Source: Flammeovirgaceae bacterium UBA2338
Lineage (GTDB): Bacteria > Bacteroidota > Bacteroidia > Cytophagales > Cyclobacteriaceae
Direction of reading: 5' to 3'
DNA: 56,574 nt
Assembly (NCBI GenBank): GCA_002344795.1
Contig: DDUM01000081.1
Coordinates: forward strand, 1 to 56,574
The notes below the pieces were generated by a model that ran no database searches, had not been told where the DNA came from, and was given only the letters and a program-made list of their open reading frames with translations. The translations under genes were made by a program, and so were the position numbers. This document shows positions 42,437 to 51,234 of this stretch, piece by piece (the first letter of the stretch is position 1; each line of letters starts with the position of its first letter).

Positions 42437-43768
42437 TCAAATGAGGTTTCTGGCTTTTAATTCCAGGTACTTATTAATGGTGTTGACGGTGAGATTTTCT
42501 GGAGGAGTAAGGAGTGCCTGGACACCATGCCTCAATAATTCTTTTACGATGAGTTTTTTTTCCAGATAGAGTCTTTCGGCAATGGTTTTGTGATAAATCT
42601 CTTTAAGGCCATTCGCATTTCTGGATGTAATCTCGCTCAATTCTGTATTCTCAAAGAAGATAACAACCACCAAGTGCTGCCGAGCCAGGCTGATGATGTA
42701 CGGCAGTTGGCGCTGTAGCGCAAAGACAGTTTCAAAATTTGTGAAAAGTAAAAGCAGACTTCGCTGCGAAATTTTTCTTTTAATGATGGTGTGAAGATGG
42801 GAGTAGTCCGACTCAACGTAAGCTGTTTTCTGATTGTACAAGCTTTCAAGAATATTGTTCATCTGATTGCTGAGACGATTGGCGGGCAAGATGGTATTTA
42901 CCTTGTCCTGAAAAGTAACAAGTCCGGCTTTATCACTTTTTCTGATGGCGATATTGGAAATCACCAGGCTGGCATTAATAGCATAATCGAGCAGGCTCAG
43001 ACTATTGAAGGGCATCTGCATCACCCTTCCTTTGTCAATGATAGAATATACTTGTTGAGCGCGTTCGTCCTGAAAATGATTCACCATAAGTCGTGATCTT
43101 CTGCTGGTGGCTTTCCAGTTGATGGTTCGAAAATCGTCACCCGATACGTAATCCTTGATCAGTTCGAACTCCTGATTGTGGCCTATTCTTCTAATTTTTT
43201 TTATTCCAGTTTCTGTTAGCCGATTGCTGATGGCGAGCAGTTCATATTTTCTCATTTGTATAAATGAGGGATATACCGGCACCAGTTTATTTTGGGAAAA
43301 TGAAAATCTTCTGGAAAGAAAACCGAGCGGTGAGCTCACCAATGCATTTACGGCACCGAAGGAATAAGACCCACGCTTTACCGGTCTGAGAAAATAGGAG
43401 ATTGTTTTATTTTCGCCCGGAGTTAACGTGATCTGGAATTCAAGGTCTCTGCGCTGAAACTGATGGGGTATTTCATCAAAGATTTTGAGGCTGATTTTGA
43501 AGACAAAATAGTTTTCTAAATAGATTCTGATTTCATTCTCATCGCCATTGGAAAGTTTGTCGGGTGTAAACCGGATGCCGTACATTCCTTTCTTCACCCG
43601 GTAGAGCAAAATAAAATCGGTAGCAACGAGCACCAGGAAACAAAAGAACAGCACCTTGGGTACCCACAATACATCCGGCAACACAAAGCTGATGATAAAA
43701 AGAATAACCAGTGCGATGGCCGCCTGGAAGAAACGTTGAGTCAGAAAAAGGCTTCTAACGAATTTCAT
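42437..43768 (-). CDS. DUF58 domain protein
   Basis: A 443-residue protein with two N-terminal membrane helices (about 13-30 and 35-55), a beta domain and the DUF58 core. The signature YVSGDDFRTINWKATSRRSRL lies near the middle, followed by a von Willebrand A-like fold (SIIDKGRVMQMPF, then LLLLFTNFETVF). DUF58 proteins are usually encoded beside MoxR ATPases and are thought to be partners in protein assembly or metal insertion. It overlaps moxR by 4 bp and ends the six-gene operon. Confidence 0.92.
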   Translation of the reverse strand: MKFVRSLFLTQRFFQAAIALVILFIISFVLPDVLWVPKVLFFCFLVLVATDFILLYRVKKGMYGIRFTPDKLSNGDENEIRIYLENYFVFKISLKIFDEIPHQFQRRDLEFQITLTPGENKTISYFLRPVKRGSYSFGAVNALVSSPLGFLSRRFSFSQNKLVPVYPSFIQMRKYELLAISNRLTETGIKKIRRIGHNQEFELIKDYVSGDDFRTINWKATSRRSRLMVNHFQDERAQQVYSIIDKGRVMQMPFNSLSLLDYAINASLVISNIAIRKSDKAGLVTFQDKVNTILPANRLSNQMNNILESLYNQKTAYVESDYSHLHTIIKRKISQRSLLLLFTNFETVFALQRQLPYIISLARQHLVVVIFFENTELSEITSRNANGLKEIYHKTIAERLYLEKKLIVKELLRHGVQALLTPPENLTVNTINKYLELKARNLI

Positions 43769-44742
43769 CTCGGAACTTCAATCTTATCTATGATTTGTTG
43801 TACAATCACATCTGGTGATATGCCTTCCATTTCTTTTTCAGGACTTAAGGCGATGCGATGCCGCAAAACAGGCAGCGCAATTTTTTTAATGTCTTCAGGA
43901 TTTATAAAATCACGACCTTGGATAAGTGCAAATGCTTTTGCTCCATTTAATATAGCGACAGATGCTCTGGGTGAAGCGCCTAAAAATAACATGGGGTTGT
44001 TTCTTGTCTCCTGTACAATCTGGGCAATGTACCGCATAAGATGCTCCTCTACATGTACTTTCTGCGTAAAGGCTTTCATGTTCGCAATATCTTCAGCGGA
44101 AATAATTGGAGCTACTTCTTCCACAGCAAGCGAACCTTCACGTTGGTGTTGCTTAGAAATGATGCTTATCTCTTCGTCTAGGTTGGGATAATTGACAACA
44201 ATTTTAAATAAGAAGCGATCCAGTTGCGCCTCAGGGAGTCTGTAAGTTCCTTCATGTTCAATTGGATTTTGCGTGGCCAATACCATGTAGGGTTTTTTCA
44301 TGATATGGGTTGCGCCATCAACTGTCACTTGCCTTTCCTCCATCACTTCGAAAAGAGCGGCCTGTGTTTTAGCGGGAGCCCTGTTGATTTCATCAATCAA
44401 AACGATATTTGAAAATATTGGTCCTGGATGAAATTCGAAGTTGGAGTTTTTCATGTTGAATACCGATGTCCCCACAACATCTGAAGGCATCAGGTCGGGG
44501 GTAAACTGGATACGGGAGAATTCAACGGAAATTATTTTAGAAAATAATTTAGCAGTTAGCGTTTTAGCAACTCCCGGTACTCCTTCTATCAACACATGGC
44601 CATCCGCAAGAAGGGCGGTTACCAACAAATCAATCATCGCCTCCTGGCCAACAATTACTTTACCTATCTCCTCTTTTATTTTGCCCACTTGCGCACTGAG
44701 CTTTGTCAGGTCTACACGGCTTTCAAAAACGGGTTCTTCCAT
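43765..44742 (-). CDS. MoxR family AAA+ ATPase
   Basis: A 325-residue AAA+ ATPase with Walker A GVPGVAKT (54-61), Walker B VLIDEINRAP (114-123), the sensor MVLATQNPIEHEGTYRLPEAQLDRF region and a C-terminal lid. MoxR proteins act as chaperones for VWA-domain partners, here presumably the DUF58 and DUF4350/DUF4129 proteins. It has a 1-bp gap after DUF4350 and a 4-bp overlap with DUF58. Confidence 0.95.
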   Translation of the reverse strand: MEEPVFESRVDLTKLSAQVGKIKEEIGKVIVGQEAMIDLLVTALLADGHVLIEGVPGVAKTLTAKLFSKIISVEFSRIQFTPDLMPSDVVGTSVFNMKNSNFEFHPGPIFSNIVLIDEINRAPAKTQAALFEVMEERQVTVDGATHIMKKPYMVLATQNPIEHEGTYRLPEAQLDRFLFKIVVNYPNLDEEISIISKQHQREGSLAVEEVAPIISAEDIANMKAFTQKVHVEEHLMRYIAQIVQETRNNPMLFLGASPRASVAILNGAKAFALIQGRDFINPEDIKKIALPVLRHRIALSPEKEMEGISPDVIVQQIIDKIEVPR

Positions 44743-44743
44743 A

Positions 44744-45916
44744 TTATTTTTTTATAAAATCTTCAATTTGTTTATTTAATGCGATGAGTTCTTCAGAAGT
44801 TATTTCATGCTTCTTTTGAATGTTCTGAATGTTCTCGAAAAGAATGGATGTGGATTTCTCATCATTTCCTGTTTTTCGTGCCACATGGCTAAGGTCATCT
44901 ATAGAAGTCATACTCAGGTGGAAGCGACTTCTTAAGGTATCAAAGAAAAACACAATTTTCTTCTCTGCAATGTTTTTGTGGTCTCCTCTCTGATAATAGA
45001 GGTTCCCGATGGTAGATGCAAACTCCAGGGTGGTATTTTTTATTGGAGGGATAATCGGAATGACGCGTTGTTTTCTTTTTGATTCAAATAAGATCAATAA
45101 GAGAATGGATGTGATAGTAATATAATAGGCCCAGGTAAGTGATTCTTGTGTTAGGATAAAACGCAGTGGTGTTCCGGCCTCCATTCGGCCAAGATGATAG
45201 AATTCAGTCCAGACCAGTTTTTGTTCTTTCAGATAGGATAATGACTGCGAAGCGAAATTATAATTTTCCTCATGGAGCATATTGATATTGGTGAAGGCGA
45301 GGGGAGTACTGTTTACAATCAATGAGCCTTTCCCGATGGCCATATGAAGCGTAACAGGTTGGCCTGAATTATTTCTTCCAATGATGGTAGTGTGAAGTGA
45401 ATCGTAAGAGCTGAAATAGTTATGTGCATTGTCTCTCCGGTATTTATACGTAGCCAATGTATCGAAAGAGGGATTGGAGAATTGCAATGTGACCGAATCG
45501 TCTTGACCTACTATTCCACTATCATTAAACAGATAGTCCTCTGTGTCAAGATTAAGCGTGTCTGCCAGCTTTCCACTAAAATAATGAGCCGATAAAAAAA
45601 CGGTATTCCCATCAGCCACGAATTGAAGTAATGATTCCGTGTCTTCCTTTGCCATATTCAAAGAGGTGGAAAGACTTAGCAGTGCCGTATTTTCAACTTT
45701 TGACTCAAGCAGCTCATACATTGTTTTGTTGGTGATGGATATAGTGTCAAACAGATCCGGAAGTAATTCATTTAACACAAAAGTGCCGTAAGGATCTTTG
45801 TCGGCATGTGAAAGTGAAATAGACCAATTGTGATTTTTTGGACTTAACAACTGGACAGTCACGTAGATCCCTATAAAAGCAGATAAATACAGGATGTATT
45901 TCCAGTCCTTTTTCAT
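44744..45916 (-). CDS. DUF4350 domain protein
   Basis: A 390-residue protein with an N-terminal membrane helix (about 7-24), an extracytoplasmic DUF4350 domain (HADKDPYGTFVLNELLPDLF near 36-56, and NTVFLSAHYFSGKLADTL) resembling a GATase1-like/VWA-adjacent fold, and a second helix near 262-282 followed by a helical cytoplasmic end. Function unknown; the family occurs with MoxR/DUF58. It overlaps DUF4129 by 4 bp. Confidence 0.85.
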   Translation of the reverse strand: MKKDWKYILYLSAFIGIYVTVQLLSPKNHNWSISLSHADKDPYGTFVLNELLPDLFDTISITNKTMYELLESKVENTALLSLSTSLNMAKEDTESLLQFVADGNTVFLSAHYFSGKLADTLNLDTEDYLFNDSGIVGQDDSVTLQFSNPSFDTLATYKYRRDNAHNYFSSYDSLHTTIIGRNNSGQPVTLHMAIGKGSLIVNSTPLAFTNINMLHEENYNFASQSLSYLKEQKLVWTEFYHLGRMEAGTPLRFILTQESLTWAYYITITSILLLILFESKRKQRVIPIIPPIKNTTLEFASTIGNLYYQRGDHKNIAEKKIVFFFDTLRSRFHLSMTSIDDLSHVARKTGNDEKSTSILFENIQNIQKKHEITSEELIALNKQIEDFIKK

Positions 45917-46689
45917 CGGTTAGAAGTTTTTTCTTTTAATGAATGAAAAAGTTGTTGTGTTTTCGTGAAGGCTTCTTCCCGGATAGGAAAATTTCCGTAC
46001 CAGGCGTAATCGAAATAAAAACTGAGTTCGTTGAAATTGGCTTTCAATTCGCCTGAGTTCAGTTCGTCTACGTAGTCGTGATTGGTCTTTCCGGCATGCC
46101 AGTGAATGTATTGTTTGTCTGTTAAAAGTTTTAATGATTGAAGGAAGACCAACCGGATACCTTCTCTGTATTTCTGTTGGGTAAGAGCATCCTGGATAAG
46201 TTTATCAAAATCCATTTCATGAATATTTTCATGAAATACATTGGTAGTGATAGAGCCACGGTCAGCACCGGAATATAAAATGCGAAAAGCATTTACCCTT
46301 AAAATCATTAATAGGATGACCATGAAGCCGACAAAGGCAGCCACGTACACAAGTACCCTTCCCCAATTGGTACTGGTAGCCCCTTCAAAAAGTGTGTTGA
46401 TGAACCTTCCAATCCATTGCCAAAAACGATCCCAGATGCTTTCGGCCATTGTAGGAGGTTCTTTATAATCAAAATCCTTATCCAGCTTAAGGCTGGTTAT
46501 CTTTTCTTTTGCAAATTTCTTTGCTATAATTTTTGTGGTGTCATTGGGTGCATGGTAGACAATGTCATCTTCTTTTTCATAATTATAGTATTCTGTAGAA
46601 TCATAATGGACGTCTGCATCCTGAGCACAGACAAAGGTGGGTGGTAACAACACCAGCAACCAAATGAATATCGGCAGGGTGAACCTCAT
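45913..46689 (-). CDS. DUF4129 domain protein
   Basis: A 258-residue protein with a signal peptide (1-22), a charged extracytoplasmic region, one membrane helix (about 110-131) and a cytoplasmic C-terminal helical domain. The latter has TNVFHENIHEMDFDKLIQDAL and KTNHDYVDEL, typical of DUF4129. A tryptophan-rich AESIWDRFWQWIGRFI precedes the helix. Function unknown; it shares a base with the next gene upstream and overlaps DUF4350 by 4 bp. Confidence 0.85.
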   Translation of the reverse strand: MRFTLPIFIWLLVLLPPTFVCAQDADVHYDSTEYYNYEKEDDIVYHAPNDTTKIIAKKFAKEKITSLKLDKDFDYKEPPTMAESIWDRFWQWIGRFINTLFEGATSTNWGRVLVYVAAFVGFMVILLMILRVNAFRILYSGADRGSITTNVFHENIHEMDFDKLIQDALTQQKYREGIRLVFLQSLKLLTDKQYIHWHAGKTNHDYVDELNSGELKANFNELSFYFDYAWYGNFPIREEAFTKTQQLFHSLKEKTSNR

Positions 46690-47681
46690 TAATAATCCTC
46701 TTCTCTTTTTGATGTCTGGTCAGGCGCGTTGCCCAGGGTTTGAATTTCATCCATAAGTCCCTTTGCTTCTTTTAACTCCACAAGATTAAAGTATTGCAAA
46801 GCGATGCCCACATTGGGTATAGAATAAAGTACCATTTGGGCGAGATAATAAAGTGTAAACGAAATGATAGTGAGCAATCTCCAGTTGAACGATGGTTCTT
46901 GAAAGGTTTCTGTTGATACACTGTGAAGACTGGAAATAATGGTGGCAATGTACCAGGGCATGATAAACAGGTACGACATTGTTGATACGATCATGCTTAA
47001 GATAAAGATTAATCCAAAAGTGCTCCACCATTTTCCGCGCACTAAATAGAACGATCGCCTCAATGCCTCAAAGAAGCCAGTTTTTTCATATGCTCTAATG
47101 AAGAACGTGAGAGAGGCACCAAATAGCAGATAAATAATGCCTACAATCACGCCCATTACACCAAAAAAGACAAGAATGGGAGAGAGGGTGCTAATGATTA
47201 CTACAGGAACTAACATAATTATATAAGCTGCGACCAAAAGCAATCCAAAGAAAAACATTGTGCTCAGGTACATCCAGAAAGTTTCCTTCACGCGTGCCCA
47301 AACTTCAGCTACTTCAATTTGGCTTGATTTTTTCTCTCCATATAAAATAATGTAGTTGTTAATAGCTGATAAGGATGCTACACCACTTACTATTAAAAAG
47401 ACCATGGCCAGTATAACCTGAAGCCAAAAATTGACTGAGAGAAAATATTTTTCAACCATCTCACTGCTTCCCGGGTTATTGAAAGAGTCTTGAGAGAGAT
47501 TAAGAAAGTCGCCAATAAATGAACCCATCATCAGGCTGCCCATAAGCACGGGCGGGCCTGCGATAAACAGCACACTTTTTATTAGGGGCACAAAATTTTG
47601 TTTGAGAAATTCAAAAGTGTCGTTAATTTTTTTACTGAAATCCCGTGCTTTATGAAATTCTATCAGTGTGAAAACTTTCAT
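46689..47681 (-). CDS. polytopic membrane protein of the SpoIIM/MoxR cluster
   Basis: A 330-residue protein with about six hydrophobic segments (near 34-55, 88-108, 130-165, 170-196, 225-248 and 272-292). It starts MKVFTLIEFHKARDFSKKINDTFEF, a pattern I associate with proteins between SpoIIM and DUF4129 in Bacteroidota. The RAYEKTGFFEALRRSFYLVRGKWWSTFGL motif between the third and fourth segment pairs resembles GlyPDE-membrane/YciC-like families. No enzyme motif is seen. It overlaps SpoIIM by 32 bp. Confidence 0.75.
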   Translation of the reverse strand: MKVFTLIEFHKARDFSKKINDTFEFLKQNFVPLIKSVLFIAGPPVLMGSLMMGSFIGDFLNLSQDSFNNPGSSEMVEKYFLSVNFWLQVILAMVFLIVSGVASLSAINNYIILYGEKKSSQIEVAEVWARVKETFWMYLSTMFFFGLLLVAAYIIMLVPVVIISTLSPILVFFGVMGVIVGIIYLLFGASLTFFIRAYEKTGFFEALRRSFYLVRGKWWSTFGLIFILSMIVSTMSYLFIMPWYIATIISSLHSVSTETFQEPSFNWRLLTIISFTLYYLAQMVLYSIPNVGIALQYFNLVELKEAKGLMDEIQTLGNAPDQTSKREEDY

Positions 47682-48627
47682 TGCGGTTGAGTTGAATGGG
47701 ATAAATGATAAAATAAAAAATCATAAGAAATGCTGATGCACCAATAATTATAGCTTTAAAACTCCAGTGCATAAAGGCATAGCGCGTAATAAAGGATTCT
47801 ATGAACCCCGCCAAAATAAAGAATGGGACAAGGCCTATAACAATTTTAAGCCCTTTAAGAGCACCTATTTTGAATGAAGCGAGCCGGGAATAGGTTCCTG
47901 GAAATAACAAACTGTTTCCCATGGTAAATCCTGCCGCAGCGGCAATTACAATAGAAGATAATTCTACTGTTCCGTGTAGCATGATAACGGGTAATGCCTG
48001 GGCCAGCTCATTCTCCTGAGAAAAAAACATTAAAAATGTGCCCACCATCAATCCGTTATAGAATAAATAAAAGCCAGTGCCAATGGAAGCAAAAAATCCA
48101 TAAACGAAGACCTTGAAGGAGACCATTATATTGTTAAGAGTAATTTGGAAGAACATTTCCATTGGCCCGGCTCCTGAATAAACCTGTGTGGGGTTGCCAT
48201 TATTAATGTTTTCAAGGGTCATGTTTACATACCCGTCTCCAAGAATCAGCCGGACAAAGGTGTCATCATAGGCGGTGGATACCGCACCGATAATCCCGGC
48301 TATAATGAAGATGAGGAAAGCATAAAGAAATGGTTTCCTTACCTCATACATTATTCGGGGCAATTCATCCTTCCAAAAAGTAACAAATCGGTTTTTGTCT
48401 TCCCTTTTATTTTTATAAATCTCCAGGTGGATTTTGCTGGCGAGCGCATTGAGGTATTGGGTGGTTCTGCTTTTTGGGTATTGGGTGTGGGAAAACGACA
48501 GGTCGTCAGTAATCTGAATAAAAAGCTCCGCTAATTTATCAGGTGGAGCCTGTTGTTGTTGGGAAACAATTTTTTCAAATTCCTCCCATCGGGGTTTATT
48601 TGTTTTAATGAAATTTGCTTCTCGCAT
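47650..48627 (-). CDS. stage II sporulation protein M (SpoIIM) family membrane protein
   Basis: A 325-residue membrane protein that starts MREANFIKTNKPRWEEFEKI (I choose 48627; the frame opens four codons earlier). A cytoplasmic helical domain (1-85) is followed by about five membrane helices with the SpoIIM motif NNIMVSFKVFVYGF and LMVGTFLMFF, MLHGTVELSSIVIAAAAGF. SpoIIM in Bacillus is an engulfment protein with DNase partners; this organism does not sporulate, so another membrane role is expected. First gene of the operon. Confidence 0.85.
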   Translation of the reverse strand: MREANFIKTNKPRWEEFEKIVSQQQQAPPDKLAELFIQITDDLSFSHTQYPKSRTTQYLNALASKIHLEIYKNKREDKNRFVTFWKDELPRIMYEVRKPFLYAFLIFIIAGIIGAVSTAYDDTFVRLILGDGYVNMTLENINNGNPTQVYSGAGPMEMFFQITLNNIMVSFKVFVYGFFASIGTGFYLFYNGLMVGTFLMFFSQENELAQALPVIMLHGTVELSSIVIAAAAGFTMGNSLLFPGTYSRLASFKIGALKGLKIVIGLVPFFILAGFIESFITRYAFMHWSFKAIIIGASAFLMIFYFIIYPIQLNRNESFHTDRIS

Positions 48628-48641
48628 CTTCAGAAACAATT

Positions 48642-48689
48642 AAGGCTGGAAGTTAGAGGTAAAGATCATTACCTCCAACTTCCAGCCTT
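48642..48689. terminator. long stem-loop between dipeptidase gene and SpoIIM operon
   Basis: A 21-bp stem with one mismatch: arm 48642-48662 (begins AAGGCTGGAAGTT) and arm 48669-48689 (ends AACTTCCAGCCTT) around AGATCA. It lies 24 bp after the dipeptidase stop and 15 bp before the SpoIIM start. A terminator or processing hairpin; there is no long T-run. Confidence 0.6.
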
Positions 48690-48712
48690 TGTAGACTAAG
48701 ATTAAGTGTTGT

Positions 48713-49969
48713 CTATGAGTTTGTTTGAAGCTGCTGCGCTACCTCTGCAACTTTATTCCACACTCTGAATACATTCTTGTAACATATTTTTTCGATGTCT
48801 TCTTCGGAATACCCTCTTTTCAATAACTCAAAAATAAGGTTGGGGTAGGAAGAAACATCTTTAAGTCCTGTGGGCAAACTGTCACCCACTCCATCGTAGT
48901 CCGTACCAATTCCAACATGGTCTATACCGGCAAGCTCTACCACGTGATCAATATGATCAACTACTTTTTCTAATGTGGCATAGTGTTTCGGATTGTCTTT
49001 TCTAAATTGTTCAATGATGGGTTGAGCATCGGCATCCTCTTCAGTCAATCCTGCGTCAGCCAATAATGCTTTTAACTTCTCGGTATTTGCATTGTTGGCC
49101 TGCACTACGGCTGAGTCCAAAAAGGACGAGCCATAATTAATTTGAATTACTCCGCCTTTGGCTCCAAGTTCTTTAATCATATCATCATTCATGTTCCTTT
49201 CAAAACCGGGTGTGAAAAAACGACAAGAGGAATGAGAGGCAATAGCTGGTGCTTTGGAAAGCTCCATCACCTGATAGAAAGTGTCATCATCTACGTGAGA
49301 GATATCCACCATTATTCCCACTCTATTCATTTCAGCAACCACCTCGCGGCCATATTCACTTAGTCCACCATGAGTGCCAGTAGGATCATACGAAGAATCA
49401 CAAATCTGATTGTCTTTGCCATGTGTTAAGGTCGCGTAGCGGATTCCGCGATCATAAAAATATTTTATGTTGGCCAGATCATTTCCAAAAGGGGCTGCAT
49501 TTTCCATTCCCATAGGTAGGGAGATTTTACCAGCCTTGAAATTGGCCTCTACCTCTTGGGGTGAATTGGCAAGCGCGAATTTATCCGGAAGATGGGTGGT
49601 GATGGCTATTACATTATTGATAAGCGAGTCAGCCAGTGCTTTTCCCATATCGGGTTGCTGTTGATATTCTGAGGGAATATAGATCGACATAAAAGGAGCA
49701 TCCAATCCACCTTTCTTAGCCCTTTCAAAATCAAAATCCCCTTCTGTGGTACTCACCAGGATATTGGCATTTTCTGCAGTGATGTTGATGTTTGCTTCTT
49801 TTAATCGATAGGGGACGTCAATGTGACCATCTGTGATGATGAAGCGTTGCGCCAACTCATTTGCGTATGCACGCATTTCTTCATCGGTCATTTTTTCTTC
49901 AGTTTTTTTTTGCTCACATCCGCTAAGGACTATGGCAAAAATGCATAGTAAGGAATAGATTAATTTCAT
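48713..49969 (-). CDS. membrane dipeptidase (family M19), lipoprotein
   Basis: A 418-residue predicted lipoprotein (lipobox LSGC, Cys18) of the renal-dipeptidase family, which cleaves dipeptides, including D-amino-acid-containing ones, with a di-zinc site. HIDVPYRL (His49, Asp51), the Glu of MGMENAAPF, His in DISHVDDDTFY, SHSSCRFF and IGTDYDGVGD are in place. A periplasmic role in peptidoglycan turnover is plausible but inferred. It lies between the SpoIIM operon and the divergent RDD gene. Confidence 0.92.
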   Translation of the reverse strand: MKLIYSLLCIFAIVLSGCEQKKTEEKMTDEEMRAYANELAQRFIITDGHIDVPYRLKEANINITAENANILVSTTEGDFDFERAKKGGLDAPFMSIYIPSEYQQQPDMGKALADSLINNVIAITTHLPDKFALANSPQEVEANFKAGKISLPMGMENAAPFGNDLANIKYFYDRGIRYATLTHGKDNQICDSSYDPTGTHGGLSEYGREVVAEMNRVGIMVDISHVDDDTFYQVMELSKAPAIASHSSCRFFTPGFERNMNDDMIKELGAKGGVIQINYGSSFLDSAVVQANNANTEKLKALLADAGLTEEDADAQPIIEQFRKDNPKHYATLEKVVDHIDHVVELAGIDHVGIGTDYDGVGDSLPTGLKDVSSYPNLIFELLKRGYSEEDIEKICYKNVFRVWNKVAEVAQQLQTNS

Positions 49970-49994
49970 GAGTTAATAATTTTTTTAATTGTCA

Positions 49995-50056
49995 CATGAA
50001 ATCTCTAACAGGTTATCATGCATTTTGGGGCAAATCGGCTGCATGGAGATTTCATG
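49995..50056. repeat. nested inverted repeat upstream of the dipeptidase gene
   Basis: Outer arms CATGAAATCTC (49995-50005) and GAGATTTCATG (50046-50056) are perfect complements. Inner arms CATGCA (50017-50022) and TGCATG (50040-50045) stack directly on the right outer arm, and TTTTG/CAAA lies at the centre. It starts 25 bp upstream of the dipeptidase ATG, so it could be a 5'-leader structure or a dyad operator. Confidence 0.6.
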
Positions 50057-50178
50057 TATTTACAGTTGTTTTAGTGATCAATAAACTGCCCATGAGATGA
50101 TGGCCAGATTTTGGAACGCCTAATCTACTTTATTGTAGCGAAATAATCATTAGAAAGCTGGCATTTCATTGATTGAAT

Positions 50179-50186
50179 TAACTTTG
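50179..50186 (+). promoter_or_regulatory. candidate -7 box of the RDD gene operon (TAACTTTG)
   Basis: An exact TAnnTTTG 95 bp before the ATG at 50282; no TTTG at -33. Confidence 0.35.
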
Positions 50187-50281
50187 CAGCAGGTTTTAGG
50201 TTTAAATTTTCGGTCAATTGGTAGACTAAAAGCAGCGTTTAAAAAAGAATTTAACGATTGTCAAAATAATAAGCGGCACCG

Positions 50282-50992
50282 ATGCAGGCGATAAGGGTCA
50301 GAACTACACAAAATGTATTTATTGAATATCCTGTAGGAAGTGTAGGAGACCGTATTCTTGCGTTTTTGTTGGATCGCCTTATTCTGATTGTCTATTCCAT
50401 TTTTATCGTTGCTCTTTTTATCAATGCGAATATGGAAGTGGCCTGGATATGGATGATGACCCTTGGGCTTCCCTGGTTATTTTACCATCTGCTGTTTGAG
50501 GTTTTTATGAATGGACAAAGCCCAGGAAAAAGAGTAATGAAAATACAAGTAGTAAGGCTGGATGGCACGCCTCCCACTATAGGTAACTATATCATGCGAT
50601 GGATTTTTAGCTTTATCGATTATTATGTTTTGTCGGGTGTAATTGCGGTAGTCATTATCGCCATGGGAGGCAAAGGACAAAGATTAGGCGATGTGGTAGC
50701 GGGAACATCAGTAATTAAGTTAACGGAGAGAGGAGAAGTAGCCGCTGGTGAAATTTTTGTTTCGCCTGAAGAGACATATGAACCCACCTTTACACAGGTG
50801 ATACAATTGACAGAAAGCGATATTGAGCTCATTCAAAGAGCACTTGAGGTAAACAGGGATCATGGCAATGCACAGCCCTTAATGGTTGTAACAGAAAGAA
50901 TAAAATCCTTGTTGGGAATTCAGACCGATCTGCCTCCGATTAAATTTCTTTATACCATTGTAAAAGACTTTAATCATATAACATCAAAGTGA
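50282..50992 (+). CDS. RDD family membrane protein
   Basis: A 236-residue protein with the RDD layout: GDRILAFLLDRLIL (22-35) at the first helix, helices near 27-47, 54-73 and 107-128, NGQSPGKRVMKIQVV after the second and KGQRLGDVVAGT after the third. A cytoplasmic tail of about 90 residues follows. RDD proteins are of unknown function, some implicated in Na+/H+ exchange. Genes of this type often accompany MoxR/DUF58/SpoIIM blocks, and here it is divergent from that block with the dipeptidase between. It overlaps the next gene by GTGA. Confidence 0.9.
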   Translation: MQAIRVRTTQNVFIEYPVGSVGDRILAFLLDRLILIVYSIFIVALFINANMEVAWIWMMTLGLPWLFYHLLFEVFMNGQSPGKRVMKIQVVRLDGTPPTIGNYIMRWIFSFIDYYVLSGVIAVVIIAMGGKGQRLGDVVAGTSVIKLTERGEVAAGEIFVSPEETYEPTFTQVIQLTESDIELIQRALEVNRDHGNAQPLMVVTERIKSLLGIQTDLPPIKFLYTIVKDFNHITSK

Positions 50993-51234
50993 ACTCAACC
51001 CTCCCGAATGTAACAGTGCGGCAATTGGCTTTACGTAATGGGCAGGATAAACCAGAGGTATGGATTGCGTATAAAGGCTTGGTCTATAATGTCACCCATT
51101 CAAGATTGTGGAAAACTGGCACCCACTATGAACACTGGGCAGGGCAAGACTTGACAGACGAACTTGTAGATGCACCTCACACCGATGAGGTTTTTAGTAA
51201 ATTTGAACCTATTGCAAATCTTTTGAAAGGATGA
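50989..51234 (+). CDS. cytochrome b5-like heme-binding protein
   Basis: An 81-residue protein starting at GTG (50989) inside the RDD stop (GTGA). YKGLVYNVTHSRLWKTGTHYEHWAGQDLTDEL and APHTDEVFSKFEPI match the small bacterial cytochrome b5/steroid-binding domain. The His in THYEHWAG and the His in APHTDE are the likely axial heme ligands. No signal or anchor, so soluble and cytoplasmic. Partner and redox role are unknown. It overlaps the kinase gene by 4 bp, placing it in the RDD-kinase-murQ operon. Confidence 0.88.
   Translation: MNSTLPNVTVRQLALRNGQDKPEVWIAYKGLVYNVTHSRLWKTGTHYEHWAGQDLTDELVDAPHTDEVFSKFEPIANLLKG

Larger units (their letters stand above)
49970..50281. other. 312-bp intergenic region with nested inverted repeat and a -7 box
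   Basis: The longest gene-free stretch. Near the dipeptidase start it holds a nested palindrome (49995-50056). Towards the RDD gene it holds TAACTTTG (50179-50186). No open frame or RNA gene is evident. The rest is AT-rich without structure I can recognise. Confidence 0.6.

Noticed and set aside
43736..44191. Open frame of 151 codons on the plus strand
   Set aside because: Antisense to moxR; Met/Ser/Ile-rich without any family motif.
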